The notes under the pieces: model-generated
What the model was told of the DNA's origin: nothing
Databases searched by the model: none
Seen by the model: only the letters and a program-made list of their open reading frames with translations
Part shown: positions 1 to 5,734 of the stretch, one piece after another
How the letters are laid out: the number at the start of each line of letters is the position of its first letter
Position numbering within the stretch: position 1 is the stretch's first letter
Position numbers and translations under genes: made by a program
Assembly (NCBI GenBank): GCA_900545165.1
Contig: UQYA01000068.1
Span: forward strand, 1-10,214
Direction: 5' to 3'
Length of the DNA stretch: 10,214 bases
DNA from: an uncultured Collinsella sp.
GTDB lineage: Bacteria > Actinomycetota > Coriobacteriia > Coriobacteriales > Coriobacteriaceae

Positions 1-638
1 GCACAGGGCGCACCCTCAGCTGCATCCACCCCAAACTTCTTGAGCTGCCCTGGACCGGCATCGTCTGTCTTGCGGGCGGTTACGCCGAGATCGACGGACA
101 CGCAATTCGCGATCTGTCGATGACACCCAGCATGCTGCAGCATCTTGCCCCCTATCTTGAGCAATCGGGCGAGGTCATCCGCTTTGAGGGCCTCAACGGC
201 GTCGTGCGCATGAGTGCCGATGCCCCCGATGCCCCCGGATACGCGCGCACCCTGGGCGACGCAGTCACGCAGCTGCAACATTACAGTGTCTACAAGATCT
301 TGATGTCTACATCGCTCGCCAACCACATCGCTCAAGATAAGGCGCTTGAGCCGCTGCTGTGCTTTAACGAGCTCGAACTCGAGGTAACCGAAATCTCGCC
401 CCGCGAATGCACGAAGCGCGGGGGCATCCAGTCTGTACTCGACGCCCTCGATCCCCACCACGGAACCGTATACGGCATTGGCGACGCCAGCAATGACATC
501 TCGCTGATGAACGCCGTCGATGTCGGTATCGCCATGGGCAACGCACCAGACTATCTCAAGGATAAGGCCGATTACGTGACCGACACCGTCGATCACGACG
601 GTGTCGTTGCGGCGCTCGAGCATTTTAGGCTGATTTAG
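1..638 (+). CDS. Cof-type HAD-superfamily phosphatase, 3' part (5' end outside window)
   Basis: The reading frame is open from base 3 back to the window edge, so this is the C-terminal 211 residues of a longer gene; the ATG at 120 is internal. The first visible residues, TGRTLSC, fit the conserved TGR segment of Cof/YbiV-type HAD hydrolases. A C2-type cap follows, then the C-terminal core segment GIGDASNDISLM, which carries the Mg-binding Asp pair of HAD motif IV. The usual motif is GDGxND; here Ala-Ser replaces Gly-x. The CTKRGG segment probably supplies the motif III lysine. The nucleophile motif DxDGT is not in the window. The family dephosphorylates sugar phosphates, flavin or other small phosphorylated metabolites in the cytoplasm; substrate cannot be told from sequence. 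No terminator is seen before the next gene, 74 nt downstream on the same strand. Confident about family, not substrate. Confidence 0.88.
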   Translation, partial: TGRTLSCIHPKLLELPWTGIVCLAGGYAEIDGHAIRDLSMTPSMLQHLAPYLEQSGEVIRFEGLNGVVRMSADAPDAPGYARTLGDAVTQLQHYSVYKILMSTSLANHIAQDKALEPLLCFNELELEVTEISPRECTKRGGIQSVLDALDPHHGTVYGIGDASNDISLMNAVDVGIAMGNAPDYLKDKADYVTDTVDHDGVVAALEHFRLI

Positions 639-712
639 GCACACTCCATCAAACGCACGCCCGTTGTCCTAAATCGCCAAAACTGCCGCGCCAAACGCCC
701 TGATGTGGCAAT

Positions 713-1777
713 ATGTTGTCTGCATATTGCATCAATGCAACCTCAGAAAGAATGCGAGAACCCGTGTCCAGTCCGTTTACCAGCTTTTTAGCCCAACACT
801 TTGACCAGATTAACGACTATCTGGCCACGTTCTTTGACGGACAGGCGACCTCTGCCGATATCGAGCGCTACCTGTACGCGCCGCTCTCGGCTTTTACGGC
901 CAACGCCGGCAAGCGCCACCGCCCGCTTATCTGCATGCTCGCCGCAACCGCAGTGGGCGGCAGCTTTGAGAGCGCCCGCAGCGCCGCGGCAGCTATCGAG
1001 CATTTCCAGTCGGGCGCGCTGATCCACGACGACATCGCCGACAACGGACAGCTTCGTCGAGGCAAGCCCTGTATGCACCTTACCGAGGGCACGGGCCTTG
1101 CCATCAATTGTGGCGACCTGGCGCTCACCATGGTCACCAAGACGGTTCTCGACGACCCCACGCTGGAGTCCGACGTGAAGCTGCGCGTGCTCCACGAGCT
1201 TACCGAGATGATCGTCCGCACCATTGAGGGTCAAGCACTCGACCTGGGTTGGGTCCGTGACGGGCGCTTTGATATCTCGGTTGATGACTACCTGGACATG
1301 GCGACGCACAAGACCGCGTTTTACAGCGGAGCCACGCCGCTTGCCGCCGGAGCCATTATCGGCGGCGGCAGCGATGAGCAAATCGAAGCGCTGCGCGCCT
1401 TTGGCCTGCACACGGGCCTTGCCTTTCAGATTCAGGACGACCTGCTCAACCTTGTCGGCACTAAGGAAGCCGCCAACAAGGACTTCCGCACCGACATCAC
1501 CGAGGGCAAGCGCACGCTTGTCGCCGTACACGCCCTCTCTGATGAGCGCCACCACGACGAGGTCGAGGCGATTCTTTCCTCGGGCACCGATGATCCCGCG
1601 CAGCTCGCACGCGCCGTGGAGATCTTCCAGGAGACCGGCTCTATCGATTACGCCCACACTTACGCGCTCGACCTGACCGCTAAGGCCAAAGCGGCCATCG
1701 AGAACGTTGAGCTTGATCCGCACGCACGCGAGCTGTTCCTCTCCATGGCAGATTTCTTTGTGGAGCGCCTTAACTAA
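713..1777 (+). CDS. trans-polyprenyl (geranylgeranyl or longer) diphosphate synthase
   Basis: A class I trans-prenyltransferase that condenses isopentenyl diphosphate onto an allylic diphosphate. Visible family signatures (numbered from the ATG at 713) are GKRHRP at 66-71, the first Asp-rich motif DDIAD at 106-110 followed by RR at 115-116, EGQALDL at 172-178, HKT at 199-201, and the second Asp-rich region QDDLLN at 241-246. The last Asp of that second motif is replaced by Asn. Small residues (Gly, Ala) at positions 5 and 4 before the first DDxxD suggest no block to elongation past C15, so geranylgeranyl or longer chains, perhaps for menaquinone or the cell-wall lipid carrier; this is inference. 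The start is uncertain: 713 gives the longest frame but has no Shine-Dalgarno sequence. ATG 752 and GTG 764 are alternatives that would give proteins of 341 and 337 residues, and a 6-2-6 inverted repeat at 727-740 lies before both. Stop is TAA. Confidence 0.9.
   Translation: MLSAYCINATSERMREPVSSPFTSFLAQHFDQINDYLATFFDGQATSADIERYLYAPLSAFTANAGKRHRPLICMLAATAVGGSFESARSAAAAIEHFQSGALIHDDIADNGQLRRGKPCMHLTEGTGLAINCGDLALTMVTKTVLDDPTLESDVKLRVLHELTEMIVRTIEGQALDLGWVRDGRFDISVDDYLDMATHKTAFYSGATPLAAGAIIGGGSDEQIEALRAFGLHTGLAFQIQDDLLNLVGTKEAANKDFRTDITEGKRTLVAVHALSDERHHDEVEAILSSGTDDPAQLARAVEIFQETGSIDYAHTYALDLTAKAKAAIENVELDPHARELFLSMADFFVERLN
727..740. promoter_or_regulatory. 6-2-6 inverted repeat, possible operator
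   Basis: TTGCAT-CA-ATGCAA is a perfect palindrome with a 2-base spacer. It falls inside the longest reading of the prenyl synthase gene but upstream of the alternative starts at 752 and 764. If one of those is the real start, the palindrome would sit in the 5' region and could bind a dimeric regulator. No convincing -35/-10 pair is seen around it, so this is only a candidate. Confidence 0.2.
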
Positions 1778-1818
1778 CGGGGGTTATAAAACCTGTCAGC
1801 AGCGTATTTAGGCACAAC

Positions 1819-1828
1819 TTGCTACACT
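1819..1828 (+). promoter_or_regulatory. Extended -10 promoter candidate for the peptidoglycan-binding-domain gene
   Basis: TTGCTACACT contains a TGn extension directly before TACACT, a good extended -10 element. There is no recognisable -35. Transcription would start near 1835 and leave a leader of about 80 nt before the ATG at 1916. That leader can form a hairpin, GCGTTGTC (1856-1863) with GACAgACGC (1869-1877), shortly before the ribosome binding site. Confidence 0.35.
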
Positions 1829-1915
1829 GTTGAGTGCATGTTTATGCATCCCTTTGCGTTGTCTATCCGACAGACGCTCAAATAGTACGAATGGTACGCC
1901 GAAAGGGGTTCGTTC

Positions 1916-2821
1916 ATGGAACCTATTACAACGGGCATGCAAGGAGCAGCCGTCGAGGACGTGCAGTCTCGTCTCCTGCAGCTCGGTTACACGATTGATG
2001 CCGCCGAAGTCACCGACAAGTACTTTGGAGCCACCACTGAGCAGGCCGTCAGCACCTTCAGGCTCGACAGCGGCCTTGCTGCCGGTCATGCCGTCGACAT
2101 CCCCTGTTGGAGCGCCCTTGTAGACGCTTCGTATAAGCTGGGCGACCGCACCCTCTATCTGCGCATGCCCAATTTCCATGGCGCCGATGTGCAGGCCCTG
2201 CAGCGCGCTCTCAACGTTTTGGGCTTTGCCTGTGGCGAAGACGACGGCTACTTTGGCCCGCATACCGAGGCCGCCCTGCAGCAGTTCCAGGAAAATGTCG
2301 GCCTGTTTGCCGACGGCATGGCCTTCCAGGACACCTACGCCTACATCAACCGCCTGCACCATGTGTGGGAGGGCAAGCCCTCGGTCACCGAAGCCGAGTC
2401 CCGCATCGGTTTTGCTCGCGCCGCCAACGTGCTCGAGCGCTTCCAGATTGCCGTTATCGGCGAGGACCCCATCGCACGCAGCGTTGCGTCGCGCATGTGG
2501 AATATCGCCACGGCAACGACCGACAACAGCGGCATGATGCTCTGCGACTCCGAGGTCCCAACCGACGTTGACCTGGTGCTCGAGATCGCAAGCGATGAGC
2601 TGCCCGCAGATGCAGCGCCGCGCGCCACGATCGCCCTCGCCGAGTGCCACAACCTGGCCCAGCGCATCCGCACCGCCAATGTCGCCGCGCAGCAGAAGCC
2701 GGCTCGCATTCGCATTGAGCTCACGGGCATGACGCGCTACAACGGCACCTTCACGGCCAGCGACGCGCAGACACTCGCCGTACGCCTGCTCGATGGCGTT
2801 TGCGATGCCCTCGCAGATTAG
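1916..2821 (+). CDS. Protein with two peptidoglycan-binding (PG_binding_1-type) domains and an unassigned C-terminal domain
   Basis: Start ATG 1916 is supported by GAAAGGGG ending 7 nt upstream. The 301-residue product has two tandem PG_binding_1-like three-helix repeats. Repeat one (about 6-70) has the pattern GAAVEDVQSRLLQLGY...YFGATTEQAVSTFR. Repeat two (about 86-150) has GADVQALQRALNVLGF...GYFGPHTEAALQQFQ. The remainder (about 160-301) alternates predicted strands and helices (FQIAVIGED; VDLVLEIASDE; ARIRIELTG) and resembles the fold order of an N-acetylmuramoyl-L-alanine amidase, but I see none of the zinc-binding His/Glu residues. There is no signal peptide or membrane segment, so the protein should be cytoplasmic. 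The nearest familiar architecture is CwlM, the inactive amidase-like regulator of murein precursor synthesis in mycobacteria; that comparison is inference only. The gene ends 38 nt before tRNA-Gln. Confidence 0.85.
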   Translation: MEPITTGMQGAAVEDVQSRLLQLGYTIDAAEVTDKYFGATTEQAVSTFRLDSGLAAGHAVDIPCWSALVDASYKLGDRTLYLRMPNFHGADVQALQRALNVLGFACGEDDGYFGPHTEAALQQFQENVGLFADGMAFQDTYAYINRLHHVWEGKPSVTEAESRIGFARAANVLERFQIAVIGEDPIARSVASRMWNIATATTDNSGMMLCDSEVPTDVDLVLEIASDELPADAAPRATIALAECHNLAQRIRTANVAAQQKPARIRIELTGMTRYNGTFTASDAQTLAVRLLDGVCDALAD

Positions 2822-2828
2822 GTAAACT
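2799..2828 (+). promoter_or_regulatory. Possible promoter for tRNA-Gln
   Basis: TTTGCG and TAAACT are separated by 18 bases and end about 31 nt before the first tRNA base. The site overlaps the 3' end of the preceding gene. The -35 is poor, so readthrough from upstream is an alternative. Confidence 0.3.
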
Positions 2829-2859
2829 AAACGAGTTGCTTTTGGGCAACACCACACAT

Positions 2860-2931
2860 TGGGACGTAGTTCAACGGTAGAACTCCGGTTTTTGGTGCCG
2901 GCTGTTGGGGGTTCGAATCCCTCCGTCCCAG
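2860..2931 (+). tRNA. tRNA-Gln (anticodon TTG)
   Basis: A full cloverleaf can be folded by hand. The acceptor stem is TGGGACG (2860-2866) with CGTCCCA (2924-2930). The D stem is GTTC/GAAC (2869-2872, 2880-2883). The anticodon stem is CCGGT/GCCGG (2885-2889, 2897-2901), with anticodon TTG at 2892-2894. The T stem is GGGGG/CCCTC around the loop TTCGAAT (2912-2918). The first pair is U-A and the discriminator base is G, both typical of glutamine tRNAs. The 3' CCA is not encoded, since the sequence continues GCCC. It is followed 14 nt later by an intrinsic terminator. Confidence 0.97.
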
Positions 2932-2944
2932 CCCTTAAGAACAC

Positions 2945-2981
2945 AGCGCTCCAGGCCCTTATGAACCTGGAGCGCTTTCTT
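2945..2981 (+). terminator. Intrinsic terminator after tRNA-Gln
   Basis: An 11-bp perfect stem AGCGCTCCAGG (2945-2955) with CCTGGAGCGCT (2966-2976) encloses a 10-nt loop and is followed by TTCTT. It closes the transcript of tRNA-Gln. Confidence 0.85.
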
Positions 2982-2990
2982 GTGGGCAAG

Positions 2991-3007
2991 CGGAGGGATT
3001 CGAACCC
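2991..3007 (-). other. Inverted fragment of a tRNA T-arm (tRNA-like remnant)
   Basis: CGGAGGGATTCGAACCC is the exact reverse complement of bases 2909-2925 of the neighbouring tRNA-Gln, covering its T loop, most of its T stem and the start of the acceptor strand. I tried to fold a whole tRNA on the minus strand from here to about 3075. The acceptor strand after the T-arm (CGCTTGC) has no partner and the T stem has a C/T mismatch, so it is not a functional tRNA. It may be a decayed tRNA, a partial inverted duplication, or a leftover of integration at a tRNA locus. Confidence 0.5.
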
Positions 3008-3161
3008 GCAAGGGTGCGAAGCCGAGGAAACGCGAAGGCGCCCCAAGCCCATTAGGACCAAGAGCGCCTAACATCAAGAAAATATCAGCCCAGTTCCGAA
3101 AAGCGAGCCGCATGCAACAACCAGGTAACCGCAGGCCCCGGGAGAGCGGGGACACCGGCTT

Positions 3162-3201
3162 AGGTTTATCGCGAGTTCCGCACGAACAGGAGGCCACTTA
3201 A
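3162..3201 (+). repeat. Truncated copy (copy A) of the conserved-core long-hairpin repeat
   Basis: Bases 3162-3184 match 8315-8337 of the complete element at 8288-8422, including the junction GGTTT|ATCGCGAG. Bases 3185-3201 continue with diverged sequence up to the apical loop TTAA of the inner hairpin. The match then stops: the second half of the core and the returning outer arm are missing. Upstream GC-rich sequence (about 3133-3161) would be the first outer arm, but no complement is found nearby. This shows the repeat family is dispersed and that one copy is broken close to its symmetry point. Confidence 0.75.
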
Positions 3202-3219
3202 CCTCGATGTTTTGGACGT

Positions 3220-3335
3220 GACAGCGAGAGGGGCCCTGGTATGGCAAGGTGACGTGAAACAAGGCGGCGCTGACCTTCTGGTCGCGCCGCCGAAGTTGAA
3301 CGTCAGATTGCCGTGCCAGGGCCCCTCGCAGCGTC
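3220..3335. repeat. Long imperfect inverted repeat with a nested GC-rich hairpin (element D)
   Basis: Arms 3220-3255 and 3300-3335 are each 36 nt. They match at 28 positions plus 2 G-U pairs, with a perfect block around GAGGGGCCCTGG. The 44-nt interior contains a second hairpin: GGCGGCGC (3263-3270) with GCGCCGCC (3284-3291), capped by GACC-TTCT-GGTC. The core sequence is unrelated to copies A to C, but the plan is the same: long outer stem, short spacer, strong inner hairpin. It lies just past the terminator of the minus-strand gene, so it is probably not that gene's terminator. No protein is encoded. Function unknown. Confidence 0.7.
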
Positions 3336-3364
3336 AAGAAGACCGCCGTTCGGTAGAACGGCGG
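3336..3364 (-). terminator. Intrinsic terminator of the JetD-like gene
   Basis: A 9-bp perfect stem CCGCCGTTC (3343-3351) with GAACGGCGG (3356-3364) has a 4-nt loop. Read on the minus strand it starts 3 nt after the TAG stop and is followed by TCTTCTT. Confidence 0.75.
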
Positions 3365-3366
3365 AG

Positions 3367-5550
3367 CTAATTGTTCAGCATGCGGTCGAAGCTTCCCGAG
3401 TCGCCATCCCGATAGTCTGCGGTCATCAGAATCTCCTGCGGAATGCGCCCGCCCTCGCGCAGCACGTTGCGGAACTGCACGCGCGTAACCATGGGCAGAT
3501 CCTTGATCGTCGCCGCCAGGTTCTGCGGCACGCCCTGGTTGGCAGCCGCGGGCTCGCACTCGCCGCCGGCCTTCACGCGACGCTTATGCTCGGCGAGCAT
3601 GGCACGGTACATGCCGGCATGCAGGCGAATCTCAACCACATTGGCATTGCGAGCCTGCTCGACGATACGCGCGCCCTCGCGATCGATATCGCCTACGTAG
3701 TAGACGTAGTTAAAGCGATAGCCAATCTCAGCCAGATAATCGTCCAGGGCATGCGAGACGCTCGCCTTGCATCCGCCGCCAAAAATCACGCCGCCCACCT
3801 TGATGCCAAAGAGCTTGGCGTGCTTGCGGCCACGCAGCAGCTTGACGATCTCGTCGTAGGTGTCCAGGTTCTCGACCATAATGAACGGCTTGTCGGCGCC
3901 CAGCGTAAAGAAGCCCGTAAAGTGCACGGGGCGATTGGGGGCGACCTTGATCGCCTGCATGCTGATGCCCTTTTCGGTCATACGCCTGATCAAGCGCTCA
4001 CCGTGCTTGCCGTCAAAAGCCTTCTCGTCATTAAAGATCTGGTAGGCACGCTGGCGGCGCGAGGCAACCGGCGTATCGGCACCTCGGTTCTGCTCGATCC
4101 AAGCCTGGATGATTGCGATTTCCTCGGCAATCTTGCGGTTGGACATCTCGTTGTGCTGAGTGCGCTGCGGAGCCTTTTTGCCGTCCTTGCCCTCGACCTT
4201 TACGATCTGTGTCTGCTGCTCCTTGATCTTAGAGAGCGCCGTGGGCGTAGGGACAACTTTGAGCAGCTGCCTGCCTAAAACGCGGGCAAGGGCAAACGCC
4301 GAGGCCTCGCCGTGAACGGCCGACTTGGGCTGCTGGACAGCAGTATCTGCTGCGGCAGACTCCGGCTTCCTCTGAGACTTGCGCTTAGAATCGCCTTGGG
4401 AATTGCGCTCGCGCTTCGGCATAGACGCCTGCTTCCGCGGACGATTGGACTTGCTCTCCTTCGCCGGCTGGCGCTTAGGCTGCCCCGAAGAAACCTCGGC
4501 CTTCGCATCCTCGTTCTGCGGCGTGGTCTTCTCGGCCGCAGTCTCGGCATGGGAACTGCGGCCCCCACGATGGCGACGGCGGCGAGGCTTGCTCGACGCG
4601 CCCTGCTCCGTCTGCTCATCAGTAGGCTGCTGGCCCTTGGCCTCGGCATCAACCTCAAGCTGCGGCTCAACAGGCTTTTGCTCGCGAGTCACCGGCTCAA
4701 CGGCCTTCTCGTCCTTCTCGCCCTGAGTGGTCGAAGCCGGTTCGCTCTTCTCCTGACGCCTTACGGGATACGCGCGCCCCGCAAAACCGCGGCCGGGACG
4801 ACACGAACCCGGAGCCTTCTTGGCAGACTCCTCAACATCGTCTGCAACCTCAGAAGACTCTTCAACCTCACGCGCGGCATCCTGCTGTGCAGTCTTAAAG
4901 TGAGCACCGCGACGACGCTTGGGCTCTTGGGCCTCCACGGGCTTTTGCTCCCTCGCGGGCTTCTGCGACTCGGCAGCAACCTCGGTCTCAACAGCCTCAG
5001 CATCCGTCTCGCCCTTTTGAGCAACGGCGCGACGGAAGCGCTCCTGCTGGGCGCGGCGCTGCGCATCGCGCTTGCCACCCCCGCCAAAACCGCCGCGTCC
5101 TGCCTTGGCCGTAAAGGCACGCACGACGTTCTCATCGAGCAACTCATCGGTATCGACATGCTCACGCGGAGCAGCTTCTTCCACAGCAGGCACGTCAGCG
5201 GAATCCTCGACGACAAAACCCTCGACGGACTCGGCAGGCTGCTCTTGGGCATCGCGGATCTCGGCATTGATGGTATAGAACGCCGGGCGCCCGTTAATGC
5301 CGCTACCCTCGATCTTGGTCACGATCTTTGCCGCGATAAGCTCATCGCGCATCGCCTTGGTGTCGCACTCCTTATCGACGGAGCGGAAAATCTGCGCCAG
5401 CGCACTCGACTTAATCTTGAGCGCCTTGCGGCAGAGCAGGTCGTAGGCAACCAGCTTGGCGCGCTCGGCAGAAAGCGACGTCTGGCTGCTCAGGCGCTCA
5501 GCCAAAGCATCGACATTGTTTTGATTATCGGAATATACCGTCTTGGCCAC
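3367..5550 (-). CDS. Large basic protein with winged-helix-like N-terminus, disordered linker and JetD/Toprim-like C-terminal domain
   Basis: GTG 5550 is preferred over the ATG at 5574 because AAAGGGG lies 4 nt before it, giving 727 residues starting VAKTVYSD. Residues 8-100 look like a winged-helix fold, ending in a beta wing near GSGINGRPAFYTI. Residues about 105-465 are low-complexity, rich in Arg, Lys, Glu, Gln, Pro and Gly (GRGGFGGGGKR; RRRRHRGGRSS), and likely disordered and nucleic-acid binding. The C-terminal 260 residues carry IMVENLDTYDE (Glu560), IFGGGCKAS and YYVGDIDREG (Asp621, Asp623). Glu plus DxD in this order resembles the Toprim domain of JetD/DUF2220 and topoisomerase VI-A proteins. 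JetD is the DNA-cleaving subunit of Wadjet. No jetA, jetB or jetC partner is present in this window, so a defence role is not established; replication or repair is equally possible. Family call moderate, gene call strong. Confidence 0.85.
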   Translation of the reverse strand: MAKTVYSDNQNNVDALAERLSSQTSLSAERAKLVAYDLLCRKALKIKSSALAQIFRSVDKECDTKAMRDELIAAKIVTKIEGSGINGRPAFYTINAEIRDAQEQPAESVEGFVVEDSADVPAVEEAAPREHVDTDELLDENVVRAFTAKAGRGGFGGGGKRDAQRRAQQERFRRAVAQKGETDAEAVETEVAAESQKPAREQKPVEAQEPKRRRGAHFKTAQQDAAREVEESSEVADDVEESAKKAPGSCRPGRGFAGRAYPVRRQEKSEPASTTQGEKDEKAVEPVTREQKPVEPQLEVDAEAKGQQPTDEQTEQGASSKPRRRRHRGGRSSHAETAAEKTTPQNEDAKAEVSSGQPKRQPAKESKSNRPRKQASMPKRERNSQGDSKRKSQRKPESAAADTAVQQPKSAVHGEASAFALARVLGRQLLKVVPTPTALSKIKEQQTQIVKVEGKDGKKAPQRTQHNEMSNRKIAEEIAIIQAWIEQNRGADTPVASRRQRAYQIFNDEKAFDGKHGERLIRRMTEKGISMQAIKVAPNRPVHFTGFFTLGADKPFIMVENLDTYDEIVKLLRGRKHAKLFGIKVGGVIFGGGCKASVSHALDDYLAEIGYRFNYVYYVGDIDREGARIVEQARNANVVEIRLHAGMYRAMLAEHKRRVKAGGECEPAAANQGVPQNLAATIKDLPMVTRVQFRNVLREGGRIPQEILMTADYRDGDSGSFDRMLNN

Positions 5551-5562
5551 GGGGCCCCTTTC

Positions 5563-5593
5563 ATATGTACACATATACGTCTATATGGTACAA
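5563..5593 (-). promoter_or_regulatory. Promoter/operator candidate of the JetD-like gene
   Basis: On the minus strand TTGTAC and TACATA are separated by 18 bases (5588-5593 and 5564-5569). Overlapping the -10 is a perfect palindrome, ATATGT-AC-ACATAT (5563-5576), which could be an operator. The weakness is that transcription from this -10 would begin almost inside the ribosome binding site (5555-5561), so the true promoter could lie further upstream. Confidence 0.3.
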
Positions 5594-5655
5594 CGCGCGC
5601 CCTTATCCACGCAAAACATCTGCGAGAACACTCGAGCGTCACCCGCTTTCGCATG

Positions 5656-5695
5656 AAAAAAAGACCGAGCCCGCGAAGTCGCGGACCCGGTCTTT
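5656..5695 (-). terminator. Intrinsic terminator of cstA
   Basis: The outer stem AAAGACCG (5660-5667) pairs with CGGTCTTT (5688-5695), and an inner CCGCG/CGCGG pairing is capped by AAGT. On the minus strand the hairpin is followed by a run of T (complement of 5656-5662). It lies about 40 nt after the cstA stop codon. Confidence 0.85.
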
Positions 5696-5734
5696 CCGAG
5701 TCATATAGATGTGACGTTCAACTCGTCAGGTCGA

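Larger units (their letters stand above)
2982..3366. other. Gene-free convergent intergenic region with repeat fragments and hairpins
   Basis: No credible gene lies between the tRNA-Gln terminator and the end of the minus-strand gene at 3367. The small open frames here are shadows of tRNA-like and palindromic sequence. The stretch holds the T-arm fragment (2991-3007), a half copy of the long-hairpin repeat (3162-3201), a different long hairpin (3220-3335) and the minus-strand terminator (3336-3364). Nothing recognisable is seen from about 3008 to 3130. Confidence 0.75.

Noticed and set aside
1778..1795. Short GGTT-ATAA-AACC hairpin after the prenyl synthase
   Set aside because: Only 4 to 5 bp with no T run, too weak to call a terminator.
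1808..3061. 417-residue minus-strand frame
   Set aside because: It runs antisense through the peptidoglycan-binding gene and tRNA-Gln, which cannot both be right; the coding evidence is on the plus strand.
2991..3075. Possible class II tRNA (Ser or Leu) on the minus strand
   Set aside because: Only the T-arm looks like a tRNA; the acceptor strand has no partner and no anticodon arm can be placed, so it is listed only as a fragment.
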